Shown here one piece after another: positions 9,417 through 18,535 of a DNA stretch of 40,289 bases. Location of the stretch: contig CALKNI010000120.1 of the NCBI GenBank assembly GCA_938091115.1, positions 1 through 40,289 on the forward strand, given 5' to 3'. Origin of the DNA: an uncultured Pirellulaceae bacterium (GTDB lineage Bacteria > Planctomycetota > Planctomycetia > Pirellulales > Pirellulaceae). Made by a program: the position numbers and the translations under genes. Below the pieces are notes generated by a model. That model had not been told where the DNA came from. It saw only the letters and a list, made by a program, of their open reading frames with translations, and searched no databases. How positions within the stretch are numbered: position 1 is the stretch's first letter; each line of letters opens with the position of its first letter.

Positions 9417-9893
9417 ATGAAGTTTTCTGATTTCGTAAGAAGTGAAGCGATCAGAGCGGAGTTGACGTCTTCTGATAAAGAGGGAGTTGTCCGTGAGTTA
9501 GTCGCCAGCTTGGTCGAATCTGGTCAGCTTGGCGGAGATGATCAAGAAGCGATCGTCCAAGCTGTCTTGAAACGAGAGGAACTGGGGAGCACGGGAATCG
9601 GTCGAGGAATTGCCGTTCCCCATACGAAGCACCCGAGTGTTACTCAACCGGTTGGTACGTGTGGTGTAAGTGCGACAGGGGTGGATTTTCAAAGTCTCGA
9701 TGGAGAACAAGTTCATCTCTTTTTCATGCTGATCTCTCCCCCTGACCAGCCCAGTGATCATCTCAAAGCTTTGGAATATGTTTCCAAGCATTTGCAAGAT
9801 GAAACTTTTTGCCGATTCCTTAAGCAGTCGCGGACTTCTGGGGATATCCAGCAGATACTGGAAGAAGCTGATAACAATCAGTTTGCTTCCTAA
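9417..9893 (+). CDS. ptsN: PTS EIIA component, PtsN/fructose type
   Basis: 158 residues of the EIIA fructose/nitrogen family. The phosphorylatable histidine is His69 in STGIGRGIAVPHTKHP, which matches the family signature around G-I-A-x-P-H. The C-terminal half has VHLFFMLISPPDQPSDHLKAL, a typical strand followed by an H-L-x-x-L helix. AAGGAACC lies just upstream of the ATG, one of the clearer ribosome-binding sites in the window. No EIIB or EIIC transport domain is fused or nearby, which argues for a regulatory rather than sugar-transporting role. It sits between hpf and HPr, 47 bases before the latter. Confidence 0.92.
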   Translation: MKFSDFVRSEAIRAELTSSDKEGVVRELVASLVESGQLGGDDQEAIVQAVLKREELGSTGIGRGIAVPHTKHPSVTQPVGTCGVSATGVDFQSLDGEQVHLFFMLISPPDQPSDHLKALEYVSKHLQDETFCRFLKQSRTSGDIQQILEEADNNQFAS

Positions 9894-9940
9894 ATTTTTT
9901 TGCAAACTATTGATTCAACCTTAAATGGCTCAAATTACAG

Positions 9941-10246
9941 ATGTCGGAACAGTTTCAATCAGCGACCGTTACAATTAGTAATCCTCAGGGGTTGCACATG
10001 CGCCCTGCGTATTTGTTTGTTTCAACCGCCTCGAAGTATGACTGTAAGATTGAAGTAGTCAAAGATGATATCCGGGTAGATGGCAAAAGCGTGTTGGATA
10101 TTTTGACTCTCGGCGCAACCCAGGGAACAAGGGTTCAATTGGAAGCGACCGGAGCGGATGCTCAGCAGGCTGTCTCAGCCTTGGAAGAACTGGTGGTGGC
10201 GGGATTTTCTGCTACAGCAGATTCAGGAGACACAGGTAGTGGTTAG
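9941..10246 (+). CDS. HPr-family phosphocarrier protein
   Basis: 101 residues, slightly longer than the usual 85-90 because of a Gly/Ser/Asp tail. The active-site histidine is His19 in NPQGLHMRPAYLF, matching the G-L-H-x-R-P-A signature. The regulatory-serine position is also kept: Ser50 in GKSVLDILTLG, equivalent to Ser46 of classical HPr. It would carry phosphate from enzyme I to EIIA proteins such as the adjacent PtsN. Enzyme I (ptsI) is not in the window. A serine at position 50 means control by an HPr kinase is possible, but no such kinase is seen here. Confidence 0.93.
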   Translation: MSEQFQSATVTISNPQGLHMRPAYLFVSTASKYDCKIEVVKDDIRVDGKSVLDILTLGATQGTRVQLEATGADAQQAVSALEELVVAGFSATADSGDTGSG

Positions 10247-10973
10247 ACTGGATTGGCATGCTTAAGCGAAGCAAATCGAATTTGTTTCAATCGAGTTTGC
10301 CTCAATCCAATTTGTTTTGATCGCATTGTTTTTAAAACTGGGTGTCACTGAAATCTTAAATTTGAGCGAGAGTTGGATCGAGTTTGCGTTGATCTGAAGA
10401 GGAATGCAAGTTCGATGATTACCAATGCATTAAAGATTAAGTTCTCTATGCCTGCCGCATTGCCGGCGGTTGTGAGTTCTTTGCGTCACGGTATTGTTGC
10501 CGATTCGACGCCTAATCTTTTTGCCTGGTATTTTGCGAGTTTCCAGTGTCAAATGCCTCGATGCACGATTAAGCAAGCACCGGTATTCGATGTGGAGCGA
10601 GTCTTTAGGTCTATTATTCAAATTCGATTCCCTAACCGCGCGTTATGTGGGATCGAGTTTCTAGTTAATCGTTGGAGTGATCAACGTTTGCGAGGGAATG
10701 ACTTCGCCCTTCGTTTTAAAGATCCGGGTGCGGCTGAAGTCAGACGTTCCAGTTCCAGCAAAAAAAGTCACAAACTTGGGTATTGGGGTAACGCCATCGG
10801 TTCGCAAACGGCGATTCGGCAGGCAATGTCAAATGTTACCGGCCTTCCTGAAGTAGGAACGGTTTGCCCATCGCTGCCAAACCATGGCAGTCAAAAAAAT
10901 CAAATCCACGCGATTCGATTGTTTGAGTCCTGTTTAGGTTCTCCAATCAATTGCCAGCAAAGAATGAATTCAA
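10247..10973 (+). other. 727-base stretch before RNase E/G: long leader or unrecognised gene
   Basis: No family was recognised. The left end holds a 15-base imperfect tandem repeat. A frame is open on the plus strand from a TTG at 10373 to 11035, but it runs 62 bases into the RNase E/G gene and its translation resembles no family I know. A small hairpin (CTGCCA, five bases, TGGCAG) lies at 10874-10890. A long structured leader would fit with the known autoregulation of E. coli rne through its 5' UTR, but that is inference. Confidence 0.4.
10275..10334 (+). repeat. 15-base imperfect tandem repeat, about four units
   Basis: Units start at 10275, 10290, 10305 and 10320 with the form ATCGAATTTGTTTCA, ATCGAGTTTGCCTCA, ATCCAATTTGTTTTG and a 14-base ATCGCATTGTTTTT. 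A fifth separate copy, ATCGAGTTTGCGTTG, is at 10377-10391. They lie between the HPr stop and RNase E/G. Confidence 0.75.
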
Positions 10974-12581
10974 ATGAAAAAAACAATGCTTATCAATGCG
11001 TCGCAAGCCGAGGAAAACCGGATTGCGATTGTTGAAAATGATCGGCTCGAGGAACTTTATGTAGAAAGAGAAAGCCAGGAAAATTTCGTTGGCAATGTCT
11101 ACAAAGGAAAAGTCGTCAATCTAGAGCCAACCATTCAGGCCGTTTTCGTAGATTTCGGTGTTGGCCGAAATGGTTTCCTGCACATCAGTGATGTAGAACC
11201 CCGTTATTTTAAGCAAGGGGGATACGATCCGGATGAGATGATGCGGAAGGAGAAAGAAGCTGCGGCGGCAGCGAATGCCAATGGCAGAGGGCGGCGACCG
11301 CCATCGCACGGTGGATTCCGACCACGTGTAAAGCCTCCGATTCAGGAGATTTTTAAACGTGGCGATGAGGTTCTCGTTCAGGTGATCAAAGAGGGAATTG
11401 GCAATAAGGGGCCAACGCTTTCAACTTACATTAGCATTCCTGGGCGTTATCTCGTATTGATGCCGGCACTCGGCCGGATTGGAGTCTCCCGCAAAATTGA
11501 GGATGAAGAGGAGCGGAAACGCCTGCGAGAATATTTGTATGACCTGAAGCCGCCTAAGGGACTCGGGTTTATTGTGAGAACTGCAGGTGCAGGACGAACG
11601 CGGCGGGAACTTTCCCGTGACCTCGCCTATCTCTTGCGGCTTTGGAAGGTGATTTCAAAACGGGTCGTCAGTATGCCTGCTCCGATTGATATCTATGAAG
11701 AAAGCGACATGATCATTCGCACGATTCGGGATATCCTGACTTCGGATATTGATACCATTATGATCGATAGTGAAGATGCTTACGAACGAGCTAAAGAGTT
11801 TTTGAAACTGGTGATGCCGCGGCATTCGAATAAATTGCAGTTGTACTCTGGCAATGATCCTCTGTTTCATCAATACAAGGTCGAACAGGAGATCGCGAAA
11901 ATCCATGCTCGTGAAGTGCCATTGCCGGACGGTGGTTCAATTGTGATTGACCAGACGGAAGCTTTAGTTGCGATTGATGTAAACAGCGGTAGTTTTCGTA
12001 CCGATGATTCGGCAGAAGAGTCTGCCTATCGTTTGAATATGGCGGCGGCGAAAGAAATTTCCCGTCAATTGCGACTACGGGATCTTGGTGGCGTGATCGT
12101 AAACGACTTTATCGACATGCGTCGAGACAAGCATCGGCGGGGTGTTGAACGGACGTTGCGAGATTCCATGAAGCGAGATCGTGCACGGACGAAGATTTTG
12201 CGAATCAGTCCCTTCGGATTGATTGAAATGACTCGCCAGCGAATCAAGCCGGGACTGAAGCGAAGCCTCTATCAGGAGTGTCCCTGCTGTAACGGACGCG
12301 GAAATGTAAAAACGGAAGAGAGTATGGCTCTCGATGTATTACGGATGCTGATGTTGGCGACAGAAAACAAGAACGTTGCTAGTATTTCGGTTCGGGTCAA
12401 CGAAAAGGTGGCGTCTTATTTGAACAACCAAAAGCGTAAAGAACTTGCCGAATTAGAGGGTCGCGGTACGCTCGATATCCGAATCGTCGGTAGCGAAACG
12501 GTTTTTCCAGAGCATCTTGAACTGGAATGCCGGGATGCGAATGAGCGTGAAGTCGCTGTTTCATTACTGTCTAAGAAGTAG
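10974..12581 (+). CDS. rng: Ribonuclease E/G family endoribonuclease
   Basis: 535 residues, close to RNase G rather than full-length RNase E (which has a long C-terminal scaffold). The N-terminal S1 domain (about residues 36-145) is interrupted by a low-complexity Ala/Gly/Arg insert at about 92-120. The catalytic magnesium ligands are visible as Asp335 in VAIDVNSG and Asp378 in VNDFIDM, and the zinc-link cysteines as CPCC at 436-439, needed for dimerisation in this family. It cleaves single-stranded A/U-rich RNA in rRNA maturation and mRNA decay. The ATG at 10974 begins a typical MKKTMLINAS terminus. A strong terminator follows the stop. The long upstream region may contain regulatory RNA. 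Confidence 0.95.
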   Translation: MKKTMLINASQAEENRIAIVENDRLEELYVERESQENFVGNVYKGKVVNLEPTIQAVFVDFGVGRNGFLHISDVEPRYFKQGGYDPDEMMRKEKEAAAAANANGRGRRPPSHGGFRPRVKPPIQEIFKRGDEVLVQVIKEGIGNKGPTLSTYISIPGRYLVLMPALGRIGVSRKIEDEEERKRLREYLYDLKPPKGLGFIVRTAGAGRTRRELSRDLAYLLRLWKVISKRVVSMPAPIDIYEESDMIIRTIRDILTSDIDTIMIDSEDAYERAKEFLKLVMPRHSNKLQLYSGNDPLFHQYKVEQEIAKIHAREVPLPDGGSIVIDQTEALVAIDVNSGSFRTDDSAEESAYRLNMAAAKEISRQLRLRDLGGVIVNDFIDMRRDKHRRGVERTLRDSMKRDRARTKILRISPFGLIEMTRQRIKPGLKRSLYQECPCCNGRGNVKTEESMALDVLRMLMLATENKNVASISVRVNEKVASYLNNQKRKELAELEGRGTLDIRIVGSETVFPEHLELECRDANEREVAVSLLSKK

Positions 12582-12605
12582 ACGGCTCTTTACTTGTCCA
12601 ATTGA

Positions 12606-12646
12606 AAAAGCCAACGCCCCGAGAGATTCTCGGGGCTTTTTTTTTG
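12606..12646 (+). terminator. Rho-independent terminator after RNase E/G, possibly bidirectional
   Basis: A 9-base-pair stem, GCCCCGAGA / TCTCGGGGC, with a three-base loop (12616-12636) is followed directly by nine T residues. On the other strand the same stem is followed by GTTGGCTTTTT, so it may also end transcription of the convergent M16 peptidase gene. Confidence 0.92.
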
Positions 12647-12693
12647 GCAATCGTAAGTGAGTTTCTTAGTCGTGAGCCAACGCTTCGCATGGC

Positions 12694-15444
12694 TTAGTCT
12701 TTGAAATCACCTGCTCGAATGATGATCAATTGAGACGGGTTGATATGCTTTTTGAACGCCGTTCGAATGTTTTCGGAAGTCAACTTTGCGATGTTTGCTT
12801 CCCGCGTTTTGGTGTAGTCAAAGGTGCGTCCAAATTCTAAATTTGACATCATGCTTGCCGCAATCGATCGGTCGGAGGAGCGTGATACTTTTTGACGCTC
12901 CAACCATGCTTTTTGAGCATCGACGACCTCTGCGGTGGTAGGCCCCTTGTTGATAAATCGCGTCAATTCCTCAATGGCTGCCGCCTCGACAGCATCCATA
13001 TTGTTGGGATTGGTGATTGCGGTGATCGTGAATCGACTGTCATTGCCCCGTGATGGAATCGAGATGGAAGAACTGACGCCATAGGAGAGTCCTTCTTTTT
13101 GCCGAATTCGATTTCCAAGTCTGGAAGAAAGTGTACTTCCTCCCAGAATATAATTCCCTAAGGTCAGTGCTTCGTTCTCGACGTCAGATTCTGTCATCGG
13201 GAAAGCCAGTCCTGCTGTAAATGTCGCATTCGCTTTATCAGGAGTGACTATTTTAATCCGCTGGCCTTGTCGGTTTGATTTGACCTCGCGTTCAATAGGT
13301 TGATACTCAGTATCCGAATTCCATCCATTGAGAATCCCTGCGAGCGATTGAAGTAGGGGAGCTTCATCAAATTCACCGACGATCGCTACTTCACCTCTGG
13401 CAGAGGAAAGCTGAGACTGATAGACCTCCTTTAAATCATCGAGGCTTAATTGGTCAATCCGATCGAGTGATTCCTCAGGGGTGGGAACGTACCGGATATC
13501 GTCATCAGCGTATCCAGAGAGCGATCTGGATAGTTGGTTCGAGGCTAACATCTGCGGCTCACCCGTGAATCGTTTCATTATCATTGACGATCGGGATTTC
13601 ATTTGCTCAAAATCTTCCTCGGGAAAGACTGGTTCGCGGAGAATTTTGCCTAGCAGTTCGATTGCCGGGACAATCGAACTGCGCTTGGCTTGAACTGAAA
13701 AAGTAAGCCCCCCTGCCCCGCCACCTGTTCCCCCGCGCCTGCCTCGACCGGAGCTGATTCGGACTCCCATCTCAGCCATTTTTGCTTCAAGTGCCTGGCG
13801 GTTCATTGACTTGGTACCACTGAGCAACATTCGGGGAATCATGCCCGCCGCGGTTGTTTTATCGCGGAGAGAATCCTGATTTCCGTAGTGCAAGGTAAGG
13901 GTCATGTTGACTGTTTCGCCGCGGTTTTTCTTGGGAAGCATGCCGACTTTCAATCCATCCATGTCGATTGAGTTTACGCGAGCGTTGAGGTTCTCCGGGC
14001 TGGGATCGAATTCTTCGCCACCTGTCATCGCGGTGCCTCCTCGGTAGTCTTTGACCATGGCCGCGATCGAATCCACCGCTGGGATTTCCATTCGTTTGGG
14101 TTCATCGGTGGGAAGAAATACGCCAACGGTCCGATTGTGCGGAGGGAAGTAGGTTTTGGCGACTCGTTGTACATCTTCCGGTGTCACGGCTTGAAGCCGA
14201 TCCCTTTGAAGAAAAAGCAACCGCCAATCACCCAATGACGCTGCGCTGCTGAGAGAGGAGGCGATGCGACTGGCGTCATTCATTAGTCTTTCTGAACTCC
14301 GTTGCTCGCGAATTTTTGCGCGATTAACGGCAGCAGGATCAAATTTTTCCGAACCTAATCGGTCGATGGTTTCCAGCATGGCCGCTTTGGCCTGAATGAA
14401 GTTGTTCTCAGTCGGTTGGAGTGAGAACATAAACAGGCCGGGGTCATGAGCGGTGTCAGCACGCCCCGATGCGCTAGTAGCGAGCTGGGGTTCGACTAGC
14501 TTTTCTTCCAACAAACCGACTTTACTTTCAGACATTACACTCCCGAGGATGCGTAGCGGTGCCCAGTCTGGATGTGCTGCTGCTGGCATGTGGTAGGCAG
14601 CCAATAGTGATTCGACTTTGCCAACGCGTCGCAATGTTACGTTTCGTTCTCCGTCTTGGGCAGGTTCTTCGGTGTAGGTTGATCGTAAATTGCGTTTGGG
14701 CCTAGGGATCGCACCAAAATACTCTTGAACCAAGGCAAGCGCTTTCGATTCTTTAAATTTCCCTGTGATGATCAGAACAATATTGTCGGGTTGGTAGTAA
14801 TTTCGATAAAAGGCCCGCAGACTGTCGATTGGCACTCTTTCGATGTCGGAACGATTACCAATAGTTGTTTTTCCGTAATTGTGCCACTCGTAAGCAGCCG
14901 CCATAACACGGCGGGCGAGAACGCCTTGAGGACTGTTTTCACTCCGCTCGAATTCATTTCGTACGACAGTAAATTCGGATTGAAGATCCTCGTGTCTAAC
15001 GAAACTGTTTACTAACCGATCCGATTCGAGATTTATGGCAAACTCCAGGTTTTCATCGTTGGCCGGTAATGTTTCATAATAATTGGTACGATCGCGATTT
15101 GTCGTGCCATTGAAACTGGCGCCGTGGTCTCGAAGCGCTGTTGGAATGTCCTGAAAGGTCGGTGTGCCTTTGAAAACCATATGCTCTAAGAGGTGAGCCA
15201 TTCCTGCTTCGCCATAGCCTTCGTGCCGAGAACCGACTAACACCGTCATGTTGACTGTGATTGTCGGTTTGGACGATTCAGGAAACAGCAGAACTCGCGC
15301 GCCATTGGCTAATTTGTATTCAGTGACGCCTTCGACGGATGCGACTTTTTGAGGGGCTTGAGTCGCTTGGGGTGCGGCTGAAAGTTCTGCGGCGACAAAT
15401 GCCAGCGAGACGCTGATTAATAATGCGAAACGGCAATGGCTCAT
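12694..15444 (-). CDS. Secreted M16 (pitrilysin/insulinase) zinc metallopeptidase, fused double unit
   Basis: 916 residues with a signal peptide (MSHCRFALLISVSLAFVAAE, cleaved near SAAP). The inverted zinc motif HLLEH is at residues 84-88, with the distal ligand Glu164 in RNEFERSE, so the N-terminal unit should be active. It is followed by an M16C domain. A second M16 pair follows (from about residue 500), in which the zinc site has been replaced (around AAGMIPRMLLSG). It still carries the later SYGVSSS region expected for the substrate-binding R/Y segment. This is the usual active/inactive arrangement seen in PqqL-like proteins. The frame is open to 15591, but the added 49 residues precede the signal peptide, so 15444 is preferred. 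Confidence 0.9.
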   Translation of the reverse strand: MSHCRFALLISVSLAFVAAELSAAPQATQAPQKVASVEGVTEYKLANGARVLLFPESSKPTITVNMTVLVGSRHEGYGEAGMAHLLEHMVFKGTPTFQDIPTALRDHGASFNGTTNRDRTNYYETLPANDENLEFAINLESDRLVNSFVRHEDLQSEFTVVRNEFERSENSPQGVLARRVMAAAYEWHNYGKTTIGNRSDIERVPIDSLRAFYRNYYQPDNIVLIITGKFKESKALALVQEYFGAIPRPKRNLRSTYTEEPAQDGERNVTLRRVGKVESLLAAYHMPAAAHPDWAPLRILGSVMSESKVGLLEEKLVEPQLATSASGRADTAHDPGLFMFSLQPTENNFIQAKAAMLETIDRLGSEKFDPAAVNRAKIREQRSSERLMNDASRIASSLSSAASLGDWRLLFLQRDRLQAVTPEDVQRVAKTYFPPHNRTVGVFLPTDEPKRMEIPAVDSIAAMVKDYRGGTAMTGGEEFDPSPENLNARVNSIDMDGLKVGMLPKKNRGETVNMTLTLHYGNQDSLRDKTTAAGMIPRMLLSGTKSMNRQALEAKMAEMGVRISSGRGRRGGTGGGAGGLTFSVQAKRSSIVPAIELLGKILREPVFPEEDFEQMKSRSSMIMKRFTGEPQMLASNQLSRSLSGYADDDIRYVPTPEESLDRIDQLSLDDLKEVYQSQLSSARGEVAIVGEFDEAPLLQSLAGILNGWNSDTEYQPIEREVKSNRQGQRIKIVTPDKANATFTAGLAFPMTESDVENEALTLGNYILGGSTLSSRLGNRIRQKEGLSYGVSSSISIPSRGNDSRFTITAITNPNNMDAVEAAAIEELTRFINKGPTTAEVVDAQKAWLERQKVSRSSDRSIAASMMSNLEFGRTFDYTKTREANIAKLTSENIRTAFKKHINPSQLIIIRAGDFKD

Positions 15445-15587
15445 TTTGACTCCAAATAAGTGGGCTAACCTAACGCAACGAGAAAGGTCGAAATTGTACG
15501 CCAAGAGATCAAGCATCTCAAATCGGTTATTTTCGATGTCGAAGGTGGTGAGTCGCCGAAGGGGGAATGGCATGCCCAAATTAGCGC

Positions 15588-15623
15588 ACAAAAAAAGGGC
15601 GTAGCAAAAAATGCTACGCCCTT
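15588..15623 (-). terminator. Rho-independent terminator of the RTX-like gene
   Basis: A perfect 10-base-pair stem, GGGCGTAGCA / TGCTACGCCC (15597-15621), with a five-base loop. On the minus strand it is followed by a run of seven or more T residues (complement of 15588-15596). It lies 25 bases after the stop at 15649. Confidence 0.88.
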
Positions 15624-15648
15624 GTTCATTTGAGAGATCTCTATGTGA

Positions 15649-18090
15649 TTAGAAAATCTCGAGTTTTGTGAACAGCTCATCGACTTTGTTCATCTTGTTT
15701 AACAGTCTGACCTTGTCGGCATCTGCCGCAGGATCATTGTCAAAGTAAAGGAACCAACTTGTCGCCCAGTCTTTATCAGGGTTAAAGGTACTGTCGTTGG
15801 CGGCAAATTCAGCGGTTTTTAAGTACCACCAATTGTTGTCTCCCGACACTTCGTAGAACTCAATTGGACTTGGGAAAGTGTCAGTCCAGCCACTTAAGAT
15901 TCGCCATTGAGCCCACCAAGAGGAATCGTTTGGTAAAACGCTCGGAACAGCATCTGGCCCCGCCCAAGTGTAGGCCATGACCTGTGGAAGCCCCTGAATG
16001 ATCTCGTCATTTTCGAAAGTATCAAATTCGTCCCATTCACCAATGGTGATTTGCCGTTGAAGTACGGTGACAGGAACGATTTGTCCGGTATTCGGATCCA
16101 AAACCTGTTTTGTGACACTTACTAGTGCATTTGTTCCAACTTCGGTGGCCGAGGCGACCGCAAAGTCCTTGATGAAGACCATTGGCTCATCGGTCATCGT
16201 GCCTTTGAGTAACGCAGTATTTTGAGTTCGATTAACCAGCATTTGGAAACTGTCGTCAAGGATCTCAACTTCAAGATTGGTCCAGGTGACGTTGCCGTTT
16301 CGAATTTCTACTTCGGCATCTTCGCCGAGTGCGTCGGCAACATAGTCATAACTTGAAAACAGGAATCGATCTTTTCCATCATTGCCGAAAAGAATGTCCT
16401 GTGTGTTGACATTGATTCCGCCAAACAAGCCGTCATCGCCACTCTGGCCGACAAGGGTGTCCGCTCCTGCCTCGCCGTATAGATTATCATCCCCGTCGCC
16501 TCCGAAGAGGTTGTCATCTCCATCACCTCCGTGAAGATTATCATCTCCAACGCCGGCGTTGAGTTTATCGACACCTTGGTTGCCGTACATGTCGTCGTTG
16601 TCTTGCTGACCGTAAAGAAGATCATCGCCTGCGCCACCAACGATTGTGTCGTCTCCAGTACCGCCGAAGATTATGTCGTCGTCATTCTGGCCATTGAGGA
16701 TGTCGGCACCTTCATTTCCGATCAGTGTATCGTTACCATCGGCACCGTAGATCGCGTCATCTCCATCGCCACCGTAAGCAACGTCATCTCCCCCGTTACC
16801 GAAGATTAGATCATTTCCAAAGTTTCCAAAGAGGATGTCTGCATCAGCACCTCCTGAAATGGTATCGTCTCCGTCTTCACCATAAATTCGATCGAGACCG
16901 TTATCGCCGAAGAGAACGTCTGCTCCAGTGCCGCCGAACAGCAGGTCATTTCCGTCTCCGCCAAGGGCTTGGTCGTCGTCTGCCCCACCGACCAGAACAT
17001 CGTCGCCTGCTTCACCGTTGATGAAATCGTCTCCAGCACCTCCGTCCAGATAATCGATTCCAACACCACCGACGATAACGTCGTCGCCTCCATTTCCAAT
17101 GCCACTGTCGTCGCCGGCTTCACCGTTGATGAAATCGTTTCCATCGCCGCCATAGCCTCTATCGTTGTCATCGCCACCCATTAAGCGATCCGCTCCGCTA
17201 GAGCCGATCATGGTATCTGCACCGGCACCACCAAAAATTAGATCATCGCCATCATGCCCGACGATCGTATCGTCTCCGCCTTCTCCGTATAACACGTCTG
17301 CATCATCATTTCCATAAATGTTGTCTGCCCCGTCTCCTCCAAGAATGACGTCCTCACCGATATCGCCAAAGAGGTTGTCATTGCCGTCATTCCCTTCGAT
17401 GTAATCGTCGCCGTTTTGCCCAAAAAGGTCGTCTGAGCCTGCTTCACCTTTGATGATGTCGTCACCATCGTTTCCGTAAACGTCGTCATCTCCATCACCA
17501 GCGTAAATGACGTCATCACCTGCTTCGCCAATGATTAAATCGTTTCCAGCTTCACCGTAAAGGTTATCTGCTCCGGTAAAGCCATAGAGAAAGTCATTCC
17601 CTTCGCCACCGAGAATTGTGTCATCTCCTTCGTTTCCATGAAGTCCATCGCTACCGCCAAACCCTCGAAGGGTGTCGTTGTCTGCTCCACCGTACAAATT
17701 GTCGCTGGCCGAACCTCCATTTAGCTCATCGGTTCCGGCTTCACCATATGCGACTGAAGGGAAACCAGTCAGATTGGTAAAAGTATCGTTTCCGTCTCCA
17801 CCAAAGAAATTAATTTCAGTTAGAGCAGCGATGCTCGTGTCTAAAGTGAAATCGGAGGTGTTGCTCAGTTGAAAGGTGACTACATCTCCGGTCTGAGAAA
17901 CTAGGGCGATATCGTCGGTGGCGTCAGCCTGCATCGTTACGATATCAGTTGTGGGGTTGTAAGTGATACTCGCGAGCAGGTGTCGAGCTTCCAGATTTTG
18001 GTACTTCAATCCCTGGTCCCGTGTCGATTTTTTGACCGATGCGCGAGGCAATTGAAACAACTCAGATAGGTTTGCTACAAATCGAAGCAT
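15649..18090 (-). CDS. RTX-like acidic repeat protein with planctomycete LEPR-XLL-type N-terminus
   Basis: 813 residues from the ATG at 18090. The N-terminus contains LEARHLLAS at residues 33-41, matching the LEPR-XLL motif found near the start of many secreted planctomycete proteins. About 470 residues (roughly 100-575) are an almost unbroken series of nine-residue Gly/Asp repeats of the G-G-D-G-D-D-x-I/L-Y/F type, known to bind calcium in a parallel beta-roll. A Trp-rich C-terminal region of about 240 residues follows with no recognised domain. No type I secretion genes lie nearby. The frame extends upstream to 18186, but that part has no similarity and would precede the LEPR-type start. 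It probably acts at the cell surface or outside the cell; the ligand is unknown. Confidence 0.85.
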   Translation of the reverse strand: MLRFVANLSELFQLPRASVKKSTRDQGLKYQNLEARHLLASITYNPTTDIVTMQADATDDIALVSQTGDVVTFQLSNTSDFTLDTSIAALTEINFFGGDGNDTFTNLTGFPSVAYGEAGTDELNGGSASDNLYGGADNDTLRGFGGSDGLHGNEGDDTILGGEGNDFLYGFTGADNLYGEAGNDLIIGEAGDDVIYAGDGDDDVYGNDGDDIIKGEAGSDDLFGQNGDDYIEGNDGNDNLFGDIGEDVILGGDGADNIYGNDDADVLYGEGGDDTIVGHDGDDLIFGGAGADTMIGSSGADRLMGGDDNDRGYGGDGNDFINGEAGDDSGIGNGGDDVIVGGVGIDYLDGGAGDDFINGEAGDDVLVGGADDDQALGGDGNDLLFGGTGADVLFGDNGLDRIYGEDGDDTISGGADADILFGNFGNDLIFGNGGDDVAYGGDGDDAIYGADGNDTLIGNEGADILNGQNDDDIIFGGTGDDTIVGGAGDDLLYGQQDNDDMYGNQGVDKLNAGVGDDNLHGGDGDDNLFGGDGDDNLYGEAGADTLVGQSGDDGLFGGINVNTQDILFGNDGKDRFLFSSYDYVADALGEDAEVEIRNGNVTWTNLEVEILDDSFQMLVNRTQNTALLKGTMTDEPMVFIKDFAVASATEVGTNALVSVTKQVLDPNTGQIVPVTVLQRQITIGEWDEFDTFENDEIIQGLPQVMAYTWAGPDAVPSVLPNDSSWWAQWRILSGWTDTFPSPIEFYEVSGDNNWWYLKTAEFAANDSTFNPDKDWATSWFLYFDNDPAADADKVRLLNKMNKVDELFTKLEIF
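16370..17795 (-). repeat. Coding tandem repeats for calcium-binding nonapeptides
   Basis: Degenerate 27-base units encode GG-x-G-x-D-x-x-x nonapeptides, such as GGDGDDNLF and GGAGDDLLY. On the plus strand they appear as recurring CCATCACCTCCG / CCGTCGCCTCCG-like blocks. Other frames stay open through this region because of the repetition. Confidence 0.85.
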
Positions 18091-18535
18091 TGTGGTGATC
18101 CCAGGCAAAATTGAACTCGGTGGAATGCAAGGTAAACCGATAATACCTTGATATTCCGTTGTAATTAGCGGTGCCCATCCATGCAAATAATACCCTGATT
18201 TTCCAAAGTTTTTCGTTCTTATTTGGTGAAGATCTTAGGGTTACGCCGATTCCCGACGCAATTTTGAATGTGTGACTCAGATCCGTATCAAGGGGCGGGC
18301 CGTATCAGCGGCTACCTAACTACATCTACAGAGTCCGGGCATTTGATATTTACTTCGGCAATTTAGTTCCCGCTAGCGGTTGGAAATTTACGATAATCCT
18401 CAAAGTTCTCCAAATCTAACACGGATAGCTGCCGATTCCTGAAAGGTATGAGGGTCGCGCAGAGTTTTGCGCCAAAATTGCAGCTAAATACCCCAGCGAG
18501 CGACGTTTTCACTCCGCTTGCGCACTGAGGTGATC
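18091..18535. other. Divergent intergenic region, 445 bases
   Basis: Lies between the RTX-like gene (minus) and the PVC cytochrome c gene (plus), so it must hold promoters for both. I see no confident -35/-10 pair, no repeat and no gene in it. Confidence 0.5.

Noticed and set aside
10275-10391. Short repeats considered as a CRISPR array
   Set aside because: The 15-base units are contiguous and imperfect, with no spacers and no cas genes in the window.
10373-11035. A 220-codon open frame on the plus strand starting at TTG
   Set aside because: It overlaps the secure RNase E/G start by 62 bases in another frame, has a non-ATG start without a ribosome-binding site, and its translation matches no family. 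I kept it only as a possibility in the leader-region note.
16308-17720. Several open frames on both strands in the RTX repeat region
   Set aside because: Repetitive 27-base coding units keep other frames open; their translations are low-complexity Thr/Met-rich or Arg/His-rich and are not genes.
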